Notes: generated by a model not told the origin, from the sequence alone. 64,000 bases of DNA from Blastococcus saxobsidens DD2 (GCF_000284015.1 NC_016943.1:3947541-4011540), one strand, 5' to 3'. Shown: positions 1-8,009, counted from the first letter of the stretch. Program-made: numbers and translations.

Positions 1-249
1 CAGGTAGCCGAGCAGGTGCACGCTGATCGGCGGCTCGTCGGCGGGGAACCACCGGCAGGACAGCTCCATGCCGGGGACCACCGTCAGGCCGCCAGGGCGC
101 GCCGCCTCCGCCGCGGCCCACCCGGCGGTGGTGTCGTGGTCGGTCAGGGCGACGACGTCCAGCCCCGCGGCACGGGCGGTCGCGAGGAGCTCGCCGGGGC
201 TGTCGGTGCCGTCGGACACCGAGGAGTGGGTGTGCAGGTCGATCCGCAT
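1..249 (-). CDS. PHP-domain metal-dependent phosphoesterase, C-terminus outside window
   Basis: Only the first 83 codons lie in the window; the rest runs off the left edge. The N-terminus reads MRIDLHTHSSVSDGT, with the HxH metal ligands typical of the PHP fold. It is followed by LTDHDTTAGW (the second metal motif, DHD) and PGMELSC (conserved glutamate). PHP proteins of this short type are probable phosphoesterases, for example 3',5'-nucleoside bisphosphate phosphatase-like or TrpH/YciV-like; the substrate cannot be told from this fragment. The ATG is chosen because the PHP motif starts at residue 2. The next minus-strand gene upstream ends 55 bp away. Confidence 0.85.
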   Translation of the reverse strand, partial: MRIDLHTHSSVSDGTDSPGELLATARAAGLDVVALTDHDTTAGWAAAEAARPGGLTVVPGMELSCRWFPADEPPISVHLLGYL

Positions 250-304
250 CACCGGTCAGCCTGCCCCAGACCGCCGCGGTCCACCCCCGGCGGCCGGTCC
301 CCGC

Positions 305-940
305 TCACGGCTTGCGCGGCGGCAGGCCCGGGATCGGCTCCGTGTCCCTCCGGCCCCCGGTGGCGACGGGCCCACCGGACGGCGACTCCGGGTTGCCCTC
401 GTCGTCACCCCCGGAGGCGGCCCCGCCCCAGTCGCTGGTGAACAACAGGCCGCTCACCTGCCGGTACAGCGCACCGGCGTGCGGGAGGAAGGTGATCTCC
501 GACAGCGCCTGCTGCTGCCCGGCGGACTCGAAGCGGAAGGTGCCGTACCCCAGCACCTGGCCGAACAGGGTCTCCTTCCACGTCAGGTCGGTGATCCGGC
601 GCAACGGCAGCAGCGTGACGGTGCGGACGATCACCCCCGAGGTCAGCAGCACCCGGCGCCGGCTGACGATGAAGTGCCGCATCCGCCACTCGCCGAGCCG
701 CAGGGCGTACGTGAGGAGCGCTCCCAGGGCCACGAGCATGCCGAGGGTGCTGGTCACCCGGTTCTCCGGGTCGAGGACCAGCAGCCAGCCGCCGGCGAGG
801 AACACCGGCAGGAACGTGACCGTCGGCAGGATCAGCACCGCCCAGTGCCGGCGGGTCGCCACCACCGCGTCCTCGTCGTCGAGCAGGTACTTCTCGACGT
901 CCTTTGCGGCGCGGGCGGGGAGCCCGACCGGAGCGGCCAC
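305..940 (-). CDS. PH-domain (bPH_2) membrane-associated protein
   Basis: This 211-residue protein has two hydrophobic segments at about residues 33-53 and 62-82 (ILPTVTFLPVFLAGGWLLVL and a LVALGALLTYAL stretch). A bacterial pleckstrin-homology-like domain follows, at about 85-160, with the family pattern HFIVSRRRVLLTSGVIVR...LPLRRITDL...GYGTFRFESAG. The C-terminal 50 residues are Gly/Pro/Glu-rich and probably disordered. Proteins of this shape are common in actinobacteria as membrane-tethered PH proteins of unknown role. It starts 4 bp after the small upstream ORF, so the two are likely co-transcribed. Function is not established. Confidence 0.8.
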   Translation of the reverse strand: MAAPVGLPARAAKDVEKYLLDDEDAVVATRRHWAVLILPTVTFLPVFLAGGWLLVLDPENRVTSTLGMLVALGALLTYALRLGEWRMRHFIVSRRRVLLTSGVIVRTVTLLPLRRITDLTWKETLFGQVLGYGTFRFESAGQQQALSEITFLPHAGALYRQVSGLLFTSDWGGAASGGDDEGNPESPSGGPVATGGRRDTEPIPGLPPRKP

Positions 941-944
941 CGGA

Positions 945-1103
945 TCAGACCAGCGAGCCGACGAACTGGGCCAGGGAGGAGGCGGCGTCGCCGAGCGCCA
1001 CCCCCGCGGTGCGCACCAGCTCCGCGGAGGACTCGGGTGCCTGGATCACGTAGAACAGGACGAAGGCGACGACCAGCCAGGTGAGGACCTTCTTGAGGTT
1101 CAC
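945..1103 (-). CDS. Small hydrophobic protein, 52 aa, upstream of PH-domain gene
   Basis: A GTG start gives a 52-residue product beginning MNLKKVLTWLVVAFVLFYVI. Lysines precede one strong membrane segment at about residues 6-20, and an amphipathic Ala/Ser/Val-rich tail follows. It stops 4 bp before the PH-domain gene on the same strand, with no competing ORF in the gap. That spacing and the clear membrane profile support a real gene. I do not recognise a named family. It may be a small membrane partner of the PH protein; that is inference from spacing only. Confidence 0.6.
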   Translation of the reverse strand: MNLKKVLTWLVVAFVLFYVIQAPESSAELVRTAGVALGDAASSLAQFVGSLV

Positions 1104-1269
1104 CGCACCTCCGGGGTGAGTGCGCGAGGCAGTGCCGGGGACCGGAGCTGCACGGACAGCCCGCCGGGTGCGGCGGACGCGTTCGTCCCATGAGTAACAC
1201 AGGCCCCAGGGCTCACCCGGCCGACGCGCCGCGCATGACGTGGCCGGTGTCGTTCCGCGGGCCGGCCGG

Positions 1270-1893
1270 TCAGCGGCCGGGGATCAGGTGCTCCCCGGGC
1301 GGCCCGAGCGGCAGGTCGGGGTAGATGCGATCACGTAGGTCGAGCAGCTCCAGCTGCTCGGCCAGCAGCCAGGCGGCGTTCATGGGCCAGGTGACCACCC
1401 ACAGCCAGACGCCGTAGGCCTCGCCCACGAAGGCCGCTCGGTCGTCGGTGGTGGGCACCGCCCACAGCGGGGCGCGCTGACCGGCGGCCTTGACGTCGAC
1501 GGAGCTCGGCCCGGTGATGACGTCCCCGGGGTCGAGACCCGGCAGCCCGGCGTAGCCGCAGCCCACGCCGGTACCGGGTTCCTCGGCGACGAGGACCAAC
1601 TCGGCCGAGCCGCCGAGAGGGGCGGGCCCGGCGCAGTCGACGACGATCGCCCGCGCTCCCGGCTCACCACCCCACGCCAGGCCCGTGACCGCCCAGCCCG
1701 CGGGCACGGGGTCGGGCACCCACGCGGGCACGCGGGCGTCGACGGTGACCGCGGCGATCGCGTCGTGGGCGACCAGCGCGGTGTGGTGCAGCGGCGTGAC
1801 CGCGCCGTGCACGTGACACCAGGCGTCGGCCTCGGACCCGTGGCGGACGACCAACGGCTCGCCGCAACGGGGGCAGACCGGCGAGGCACTCAT
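1270..1893 (-). CDS. DUF6758 family protein
   Basis: The product is 207 residues from the ATG at 1893; a TTG three codons upstream is less likely. The N-terminus holds a small zinc-ribbon-like pattern, CPRCGEPL...WCHVHG (Cys-x2-Cys then Cys-x2-His), followed by a globular region rich in Trp and Pro with no catalytic signature I know. This matches my memory of the actinobacterial DUF6758 family, whose function is unknown. The gene stands alone, divergent from the NUDIX gene with about 70 bp between starts. The DUF label is from recall, so the family name is less certain than the ORF. Confidence 0.65.
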   Translation of the reverse strand: MSASPVCPRCGEPLVVRHGSEADAWCHVHGAVTPLHHTALVAHDAIAAVTVDARVPAWVPDPVPAGWAVTGLAWGGEPGARAIVVDCAGPAPLGGSAELVLVAEEPGTGVGCGYAGLPGLDPGDVITGPSSVDVKAAGQRAPLWAVPTTDDRAAFVGEAYGVWLWVVTWPMNAAWLLAEQLELLDLRDRIYPDLPLGPPGEHLIPGR

Positions 1894-1965
1894 CGGGGAC
1901 AAAGGTCGCGGCAGCGGCCGGAATCGTCAAGCGCAGGCCCGTCGCCGGATGCGTAGCCTGCGGAC

Positions 1966-2394
1966 GTGGCGGCCTGCGAGCGGGAGAACTCCCCACCGGT
2001 GGTGCCGTGCGTGGGCGCGATCGTGCACGACGACGCGCGCCGGCTGCTGGTGATCCGCCGGGGGCAGGAACCCAGCCGGGGACTGTGGTCGGTGCCCGGC
2101 GGGCGGGTGGAGCCGGGTGAGACCGCCGCGCAGGCGGTGGAGCGCGAGGTGCTGGAGGAGACCGGCCTGCGGGTGCGGGCCGGGCGGGTGGTGGGCCGGG
2201 TGCGCATCGACGCCGGGGCGGTCGTCTACGACGTCGCCGACCTCGCGTGCGAGCTGCTCGACCCGGACCCGGTCCCCCGGGCAGGTGACGACGCCACCGA
2301 GGCCGTCTTCGCCGACGCCGCGACCCTGGCCGCGCTGGCGTGCACCCCGCGGCTCGTGGAGACCCTCGGCGGCTGGGGCGTGCTGCCGGACTGA
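1966..2394 (+). CDS. NUDIX hydrolase
   Basis: This 142-residue protein starts at GTG. It contains a complete Nudix box at about residues 46-68: G-x5-E-x7-REVLEETGL, in which the REVLEE glutamates bind the catalytic metal. The preceding VGAIVHDDARRLLVIRRGQ and SVPGGRVEPGE stretches are the usual Nudix beta-strands. NUDIX enzymes hydrolyse nucleoside diphosphates linked to another moiety; the substrate is not predictable here. The length is close to that of minimal single-domain members. The gene is divergent from the DUF6758 gene and convergent with the MaoC gene. Confidence 0.9.
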   Translation: MAACERENSPPVVPCVGAIVHDDARRLLVIRRGQEPSRGLWSVPGGRVEPGETAAQAVEREVLEETGLRVRAGRVVGRVRIDAGAVVYDVADLACELLDPDPVPRAGDDATEAVFADAATLAALACTPRLVETLGGWGVLPD

Positions 2395-2422
2395 CCGGCC
2401 GCACGCCCCCGGCCGCGCCGGC

Positions 2423-2932
2423 TCAGCCGCGGGGCGTGGGCTCCGGGCGCCCGGGCTGCTCGCCGCCGCGGGCCTCGCCGTAGGACTGCTTGGGCACCAT
2501 GACCTTGCGGCGGAAGATGCAGACGACGGTGCCGTCCTGCTTGTAGCCGATCGTCTCGACGTACACGACGCCGCGGTCGTCTTTGGACTTCGACGGCGTC
2601 TTGTCCAGCACGGTGGTCTCGCCGTAGATGGTGTCGCCGTGGAAGGTCGGCGCCACGTGCCGCAGCGACTCGATCTCCAGGTTGGCGATCGCCTTGCCCG
2701 ACACGTCGGGGACGCTCATGCCCAGCAGCAGCGAGTAGACGTAGTTCCCGACGACGACGTTCTTCCCGAAGTCGGTGGTCTTCTCCGCGTAGTTGACGTC
2801 CATGTGCAGCGGGTGGTGGTTCATCGTCAGCAGGCAGAAGAGGTGGTCGTCGTACTCGGTGACGGTCTTCCCGGGCCAGTGCTTGTAGACGGCCCCGACC
2901 TCGAACTCCTCGTAGTACCGACCGAACTGCAT
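2423..2932 (-). CDS. MaoC-family (hotdog) dehydratase
   Basis: I chose the ATG at 2932, giving 169 residues, because a GGGAG ribosome-binding site lies 8-9 bases upstream and the family-typical start MQFGRYYEEFEVGAVY follows. A longer reading frame adds 25 low-quality Ala/Arg residues. MaoC features are NHHPLHMDVNYAEKT (the conserved His/Asp hydratase region at about 40-55), GNYVYSLLLGMSVPD, and RHVAPTFHGDTIYGETTVLD. Members hydrate enoyl-CoA thioesters, for example in mesaconyl-CoA or fatty-acid pathways. The substrate is not determined, and no acyl-CoA genes adjoin it. Confidence 0.85.
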   Translation of the reverse strand: MQFGRYYEEFEVGAVYKHWPGKTVTEYDDHLFCLLTMNHHPLHMDVNYAEKTTDFGKNVVVGNYVYSLLLGMSVPDVSGKAIANLEIESLRHVAPTFHGDTIYGETTVLDKTPSKSKDDRGVVYVETIGYKQDGTVVCIFRRKVMVPKQSYGEARGGEQPGRPEPTPRG

Positions 2933-3088
2933 CTCACTCGCTCCCGACGTCACACGCACGTGCGGGCCCGCGGCAGCGGCGCGGAGCGCACCGGAGCGGG
3001 CGCCCACGACGACGCGCCGGAACCCGTCTGGACGGATCGTGATCTTACGGCGGCGGCCCGGCGCCGCATCCGCGGGCGCCCGGGGCGG

Positions 3089-3601
3089 TCAGAGGAGCTC
3101 GAGCGCCGGGCCGATCTCCTGGGTGGCGTACCAGGCCAGCTCGTGCCCCTCGGCCTGGTCGACGACGAACTGTGCGTCGTCGCTGCCCAGGTCGGCCTCG
3201 AGGACGACGTTCACCGCGGCCCGGACGTCGTCCTCGGCGTCGGCCCCGTCGATGTGGGCGCTCGCCACGTCCTGCAGCCGGACCTCGTGCTCCACCCGGG
3301 CCGCGCCGGGGTCGACGTGCGGATCGTCCATGGGGCTCACCGCTGCGTCGGGCACGTCGGCCGCGAGCACCACGCGGCGGCGGGCGGCCAGCGGATCGAG
3401 GTCGATCAGCCGCAGGCTGGCGCGTGCCGCGGCCAGCAGCGCCGCGTACTCGAGCTCCTCGGTGTCGGCACCGGCGTCGCTGAGCGCGTAGAAGTCCCGC
3501 AGCCGCGGGGTCACCGCGAACACGGTCTGCGGGGCGGCCAGCCGTCCCTCGTCCACGAGACTCCGCAGCACGGTCGTCGTCGCCGGCAGGTACACGCGCA
3601 C
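3089..3601 (-). CDS. DUF6912 family protein
   Basis: This 170-residue soluble protein starts at GTG with MRVYLPATTTVLRSL, and its C-terminus is rich in acidic residues. The opening and overall pattern (PQTVFAVTPRLRDFYALSD, EELEYAALLAAARASLRLI, WYATQEIGPALE) match what I remember of the actinobacterial DUF6912 family, whose role is unknown. In Streptomyces a similar gene lies near the secA-hpf block, which fits the general synteny here. No catalytic motif is visible. Confidence 0.65.
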   Translation of the reverse strand: MRVYLPATTTVLRSLVDEGRLAAPQTVFAVTPRLRDFYALSDAGADTEELEYAALLAAARASLRLIDLDPLAARRRVVLAADVPDAAVSPMDDPHVDPGAARVEHEVRLQDVASAHIDGADAEDDVRAAVNVVLEADLGSDDAQFVVDQAEGHELAWYATQEIGPALELL

Positions 3602-3677
3602 CCGGCTGACCCCCTTCGTCGATGGAACGCCCGACCGTATCCGCCGCAGTCCGTGCGGCGCCGACCGGACACCGCGC

Positions 3678-5057
3678 TCAAGCGGAGGTCTCGACCAGCT
3701 GCGCGACCTCCTGCTCGATCAGGTCGGCGAGCACGTCGACGTCACCGACGCTGTCGCGGTCGGCGTTGAGCCCGAAGAACACCGTGCCGTCGTAGGAGGT
3801 CATGCCGATCGACAGCCCCTGACCACGGGCCAGCGGCACCACGGGGAACACCTCGAGCACCCGCCCGCCGGCCGCGTACAGCGGGACCTGCGGGCCGGGC
3901 ACGTTGGTCACGACGAGGTTGAACAGCCGCCGCGACAGCCCCCGCGCCGCGCGCGCTCCCAGCGCGTGCAGCGTGGGCGGCGCGAACCCGCTGAGCGCGA
4001 TGAGGCTGTCCGCGCCCACCGACCGGCTGTGCTGGGTGACCCCCCGCATCGCGTAGGTGAGGCGGGCCAGCCGCACCCGGGGGTTGGGTTCGCCGACGGG
4101 CAGGTCGACCAGGTGGGAGGAGACGCGGCTGCCCGCCGCGCCGTCGTCGTCCTGGACCGAGACCGGCACCAGCGCCCGGATCGAGGTGCCCCCGACCACC
4201 GGCTCGCCACGGGAGAGGAGCCACTCCCGCAGCGCGCCGGCGACGACGGTGAGCAGCACGTCGTTCACCGTGCCGCCGTGGGCCTTCCGCACCCGCTTCA
4301 GGTCGTCCAGGCCGGCGCAGGCCACCGCCACCCGCCGTTGCCGTCCGACCGGCGCATTGAGCGGGCTGTCCGGCGCCGGGAGGATGGCCGAGCGGGCCGT
4401 TCGGACGAGTCCTCCCGCCACCCCACCGATCCGCACGGCGGTGGCCCGCGCGTCGGTCGCCGCCGACCGGGCCAGCTCCATCAGTGACGACGGCCTGCGG
4501 CGGTAGTCCTCGAAGGCCGACCACAGGAGCTCGGCGCCCGAGGGCGGGCGCCGCGGCCGCCACTCCGTCGGCTGGGGCACCGGCGCGTCGGGTGACCCGT
4601 CCAGCAGCACCTGACCGAGGTCGAGCGCGCCCAGCCCGTCGACCAGGGCCGGATGGGTCTTGGTGACCACCGCGACCCGGTTCCCGCTCAGCCCCTCGAC
4701 CAGGTACGCCTCCCAGAGCGGACGCGTCCGGTCCAGCGCACGGGACGTCAGCCGGGACACCAGGTCGAGCAGCTGGGCCTCCGTCCCCGGCCGCGGCAGC
4801 CCGGATCGCCGCAGGTGGTACGCGAGCTGGAAGTCGGGGTCGTCGACCCACACGGGATGGCCGAGGTGGCCGGGAACCTGCGCGATCCGCTGCCGGTACC
4901 GCGGCACCAGGGACAGCCGCGCCTCGACCAGCGACGCCAGCGCGTCGAGGCCGCCGGGAGGCGCCTCGAGGATCAGCACCCCGCCCACGTGCATGGGAGT
5001 GCCCGGTTCCTCCAGGTACAGGAACGAGGCATCCAGGGTGTTCAGCCGCTCGACCAT
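3678..5057 (-). CDS. Wax ester synthase/DGAT-type acyltransferase with altered HHxxxDG motif
   Basis: The start is placed at the ATG preceded by GAGGAG (MVERLNTLDASFLYLEE, 459 aa); a GTG four codons upstream overlaps that site. WS/DGAT landmarks are present: the N-terminal LDASFLYLEEPGTPMHVGG, the PLW motif in TRPLWEAYLVEGL, and the ND motif in GTVNDVLLTVVAGALREWL near residue 270. The active-site motif HHxxxDG reads HPALVDG, so the second histidine, reported essential in Acinetobacter AtfA, is proline. Family members make wax esters or triacylglycerol from acyl-CoA. Here activity may be altered or lost, or the protein may belong to a divergent actinobacterial subfamily. Confidence 0.85.
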   Translation of the reverse strand: MVERLNTLDASFLYLEEPGTPMHVGGVLILEAPPGGLDALASLVEARLSLVPRYRQRIAQVPGHLGHPVWVDDPDFQLAYHLRRSGLPRPGTEAQLLDLVSRLTSRALDRTRPLWEAYLVEGLSGNRVAVVTKTHPALVDGLGALDLGQVLLDGSPDAPVPQPTEWRPRRPPSGAELLWSAFEDYRRRPSSLMELARSAATDARATAVRIGGVAGGLVRTARSAILPAPDSPLNAPVGRQRRVAVACAGLDDLKRVRKAHGGTVNDVLLTVVAGALREWLLSRGEPVVGGTSIRALVPVSVQDDDGAAGSRVSSHLVDLPVGEPNPRVRLARLTYAMRGVTQHSRSVGADSLIALSGFAPPTLHALGARAARGLSRRLFNLVVTNVPGPQVPLYAAGGRVLEVFPVVPLARGQGLSIGMTSYDGTVFFGLNADRDSVGDVDVLADLIEQEVAQLVETSA

Positions 5058-5119
5058 GGAACTCCTCACGGGCCGGGCTCCACGCTACGACGCGGGGTGG
5101 CCCTCCGACACTCGGGCGA

Positions 5120-6415
5120 TCAGCCGGCCCGACGGTGGCGCAGCAGGCTCCGCCGGCCGGTGTCGGCGACCGGCACCCCCGCCAGCGCTGCGGCCAGGGC
5201 ACGCAGCCCGGCCCGCAACCCCGACCCTGCCGCCACCTCGGCCAGCGTGCGGCCGGCCGCGAGGGCTGCGTCGGTCGCCCGACGGTCGGCCGGCAGGAAC
5301 CACCGCGGCCGGCGACCGGTGAACCGCTGCAGTGCGTCGCCGACCTCCTGGCGGGGGTCGCCCGGCACGGGGCCCCGGCGCACCTGGTTGACGACCAGCA
5401 CCGGCTCCACCTCGGGCAGCACCTCGCGCAACTGGTCCAGCGCACGGATGCAGCGCTGCAGGGCGACCGGGTCGGCGCCGGTCACGCACAGCACCGTGTC
5501 GGCGTGCTCGAGCACGGCGAGGGTCGCGCCGTTGCGGCGGGGAGCGGCGGTGTCGAAGGACAGCTCCTCGTCGTCCTCGACGTTGAAGGCACAGTCGACG
5601 ACGGTCAGCTCCGCAACCCGGCGGGCCTCCTCCAGCACCGCGGTGACGGCAGCCGGCCGCAGCTCCGGCCAGCGGTCGGCGCGGGCCAGACCGGTCAGCA
5701 CGCGCAGCTGCGGCCGCACCGCCCAGGCCAGCGCGACCAGGGTCCGGCCGTCCAGCGTCCCGGCACCGGCCTGCCGGGCGGCCCCGGCCAGGCCGGGTGA
5801 CTCGTCCAGCAATCCGAGAACCTGGGCCACCACCCCGCCGTGGACGTCGGCGTCGACGAGCAGCGCGGAGGTCCCGAGCCGAGCGGCCTCGTCGGCCAGC
5901 CCGACGGCGACAGTGGTCCGCCCCGGGGCGCCGGTCGGCCCCCACACGGCCACCACGCGCCCACGGCCGACCGCCGGGAGCTCCGGCGCGTCCGGGATCT
6001 CGGGCACCGGCAACGCCGCCCGGAGGTCGGCCACGTCGTACCCTCCCGCGGGCACTCCCGCGACGGCGTTCCGGAGCGCCTCGGCGATCGACTCCGGCTC
6101 CGCATCGGCCGGCAGCACCTGCGAGACACCGAGCTGGCGCAGGCGCTGGGCCGCCCGCTCGTCGCCCGGTTCGACCAGCCCGACGACGGCGACGCCGGCG
6201 GCGTGCAGCCGGGCGACGGCGTCGCCGTCGAGCCGGCGCAGCTCCGCCGACAGCAGCGCGGCCTGACCGGTGCCGGTCGCCGCGGCGGCGAGCAGGTCCG
6301 AGACGTCGACGCAGCGACGGACGACGGTGACCCCGTGGTCGTCCCGGTCGAGTGCGCCGACCAGCTCGGACTCCCAGCCCGCACCGGTGACGGCGGTGAA
6401 GACCTGCAGCGCCAT
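5120..6415 (-). CDS. CpaE-like MinD/ParA-type ATPase of a Flp/Tad-type locus
   Basis: This 431-residue protein has an N-terminal receiver-like region (about 1-125) without an obvious phosphoacceptor and a C-terminal MinD/ParA ATPase domain. The P-loop reads VWGPTGAPGRTTVAVGLAD at about residues 156-174, a variant of the deviant Walker A box. The later motifs LLVDADVHGGVVAQVLG (Walker A') and LTVVDCAFNVED (Walker B) support the fold. CpaE localises Tad pilus machinery. The start ATG overlaps the stop of the SAF gene (TGATG), implying coupling. No other tad/cpa genes lie in this window, so pilus function is inference. Confidence 0.8.
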   Translation of the reverse strand: MALQVFTAVTGAGWESELVGALDRDDHGVTVVRRCVDVSDLLAAAATGTGQAALLSAELRRLDGDAVARLHAAGVAVVGLVEPGDERAAQRLRQLGVSQVLPADAEPESIAEALRNAVAGVPAGGYDVADLRAALPVPEIPDAPELPAVGRGRVVAVWGPTGAPGRTTVAVGLADEAARLGTSALLVDADVHGGVVAQVLGLLDESPGLAGAARQAGAGTLDGRTLVALAWAVRPQLRVLTGLARADRWPELRPAAVTAVLEEARRVAELTVVDCAFNVEDDEELSFDTAAPRRNGATLAVLEHADTVLCVTGADPVALQRCIRALDQLREVLPEVEPVLVVNQVRRGPVPGDPRQEVGDALQRFTGRRPRWFLPADRRATDAALAAGRTLAEVAAGSGLRAGLRALAAALAGVPVADTGRRSLLRHRRAG

Positions 6416-7215
6416 CAGCCGGCCGGTCCCGCCGGTGCGGCGGCCGGGACAGGGGCAGGAGCCGGAGCCGGAGCCGTCGACGGTGCCGTCGACGGTGCCG
6501 AGGCCCGGGGGGACACCCGCTCCCCGGCGTCGGCCCCGGCCGGGTGGGCGACCACGACCAGCGGGCGCCCGGCGATCGCCGCCAGCACGTCCGCCGCCTC
6601 GTCGGCCGCCACGCTGACCACCACCTGCACGGTGCTGGTGGGCGTCGACAGGACCCCGTCGGCGCCGCCGGACAGGGCCTGCACCGGCGCCCCGCCCACG
6701 ACCAGGGTGACGCTCCCGATGCCCTGGCCGGTGGCGCCTGCCGCCGGATCGGCGACGGCGTAGACGTCCACCACCTGACCACGCTGCAGCCCCGGGGGCA
6801 CGTATCCGGCCTGCACCGGCAGGGCCAGCTGCACGAGGTCGGCCGGCTCCTCGAGCGCCGACCGCGGCACGAGCTCACCGGCGCGCACGCCGCGCGCGAG
6901 GATGTGCCCGTCCGGCCGCGTGCTGCCGGCCAGGTAGTGGTCGGCGGCGTCGTCGAGCCGGACGTCGACCACGACGAGGTCCTCGGCGGTCAGCTCCGTG
7001 CCGGCCGCGAGGTCGCCGGCGGCGCTCCAGACCGGGACCGTCGCATCAGCCGCGCTGACCACCCGGGCGCCGAGCAGGACCGATCCGAGCACCAGCAGGA
7101 CACCCAGGACCAGGCGGAGGTCCAGCCAGCCCGGGGCCTTCACCCGCCGGGGGGTGGGCCCGCTCGGCAGGTCAGCGCTGTCCGGGGCGGGGCCCGGGTT
7201 CCGGACGGCGGTCAC
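6415..7215 (-). CDS. SAF-domain protein, CpaB/RcpC-like
   Basis: This 266-residue protein has a single N-terminal membrane anchor (WLDLRLVLGVLLVLGSVLLGA, about residues 30-50). A SAF domain follows at about 60-130 (VWSAAGDLAAGTELTAEDLVVVDVRL...GHILARGVRAGELV), then a CpaB/RcpC-like C-terminal region (PPGLQRGQVVDVYAV). The tail is a low-complexity Ala/Pro/Ser stretch encoded by short tandem repeats. CpaB/RcpC proteins sit in the periplasmic side of Tad pilus systems. The GTG start faces the helix-turn-helix gene across a 199-bp divergent region. Confidence 0.75.
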   Translation of the reverse strand: MTAVRNPGPAPDSADLPSGPTPRRVKAPGWLDLRLVLGVLLVLGSVLLGARVVSAADATVPVWSAAGDLAAGTELTAEDLVVVDVRLDDAADHYLAGSTRPDGHILARGVRAGELVPRSALEEPADLVQLALPVQAGYVPPGLQRGQVVDVYAVADPAAGATGQGIGSVTLVVGGAPVQALSGGADGVLSTPTSTVQVVVSVAADEAADVLAAIAGRPLVVVAHPAGADAGERVSPRASAPSTAPSTAPAPAPAPVPAAAPAGPAG

Positions 7216-7334
7216 GCCACCTCATCTCTCGTGCACGTCGACGCCCCGGTGGGCGCACTGACCCGCCGGTGCGGACCGCTGACGACGTTCGGACGCAGAT
7301 GATGCGACACGATCCCGTTCTCCTGCACTGGTCA

Positions 7335-7354
7335 TCCACACGAACGTGTGTGGA
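7335..7354. promoter_or_regulatory. Candidate operator: inverted repeat in divergent promoter region
   Basis: TCCACAC is separated by 6 bp from GTGTGGA, a 7-bp perfect dyad in the region between the SAF/CpaE operon and the helix-turn-helix gene. Just downstream the sequence CCGGCACGG occurs twice, 13 bp apart. A dyad of this size next to a small DNA-binding protein gene suggests an operator, possibly autoregulatory. No binding evidence exists. Confidence 0.35.
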
Positions 7355-7414
7355 CGACCGGCACGGACCACCGGCACGGCTGACAGACTGGGCGGCGAAC
7401 GGATGGAGTCGCTC

Positions 7415-7678
7415 ATGCCCACGCCCCGCTTCCTGACCCTCGACGACGTCGCCGAGATCCTCAACGTCTCGTGGTCGCAGGCCTATGCGCTGGTGCGCCG
7501 CAAGGACCTGATCGCCATCCAGATCGGTGGGCGCGGGCAGTGGCGCGTCGAGGTGGACGAGCTCGAGCGCTTCATCCAGCAGAAGTACGCCGAGGCCCGG
7601 GCCGGCGCCGTGCCGCCGGAGCCCGCGGCGGAGGCGGACACCGGCGCACCCGCAGGGGCCTCCGAGCAGCGCGCCTGA
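7415..7678 (+). CDS. Small helix-turn-helix (excisionase/MerR-like) DNA-binding protein
   Basis: The product is 87 residues from the ATG at 7415, which has GGAG 7 bases upstream; an alternative ATG lies at 7403. The fold is the HTH_17/excisionase type: FLTLDDVAEILNVSWSQAYALVRRKDLIAIQIGGRGQWRVEVDELERFI spans about residues 6-54, with the wing GGRGQWRV. An Ala/Pro/Glu-rich tail follows. Proteins of this BldC-like size in actinobacteria are usually transcription regulators rather than phage excisionases. It is divergent from the SAF/CpaE pair and is the best local candidate for their regulator. Confidence 0.85.
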   Translation: MPTPRFLTLDDVAEILNVSWSQAYALVRRKDLIAIQIGGRGQWRVEVDELERFIQQKYAEARAGAVPPEPAAEADTGAPAGASEQRA

Positions 7679-7679
7679 C

Positions 7680-7895
7680 TCCTACGCCGTAGCCGTACCC
7701 GGCTCACCCGGCCAGCTCCGAGCGCAGCACCGACTCTCGGGAGCGACCGCATTCGATCGGGGTGGAGTCGACCATCCACACGTCGCCGGTCCGGATGCTG
7801 GTGTCGACGGCGAGCTGGTGGATCAGCCAGATCACGGTGGCCGACAGCCGCCGCAGCCGCTTGTCGTATCCCGGCTCCTGCGGCAGACAGGGACA
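7680..7895 (-). pseudogene. IS982-family-like transposase remnant
   Basis: On the minus strand, CPCLPQEPGYDKRLRRLSAT...VWMVDSTPIECGRSRE followed by SVLRSELAG closely follows the central part of actinobacterial IS982-type transposases, which include PGYNKRLR and a DSTP-x-x-C-x-SRETVKRSELAG stretch holding the first catalytic Asp. A TGA at 7704-7706 replaces the usual residue after ELAG, and similarity continues past it in the same frame (AGYGYG). Both ends are missing and no terminal inverted repeats or target duplication are visible, so this is an old fragment. The rest of the 394-bp gap to 8072 holds two palindromes and no gene I can support. Confidence 0.7.
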
Positions 7896-7991
7896 TCGGG
7901 TGCAGGTGCTGGCCGCCCAACCCGCAGCCGACGGGGCCTCGCTGGTGGATCCCGACAACACCTGCACCTCCACGCCGACCACGCACGGCAG

Positions 7992-8009
7992 GCGTTCCCG
8001 CGGAAACGC
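7992..8009. repeat. Imperfect palindrome, GCGTTCCCGCGGAAACGC
   Basis: This 18-bp palindrome has one mismatched pair. Its core matches the perfect palindrome at 8031-8050, and the two centres are exactly 40 bp apart. Confidence 0.6.
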
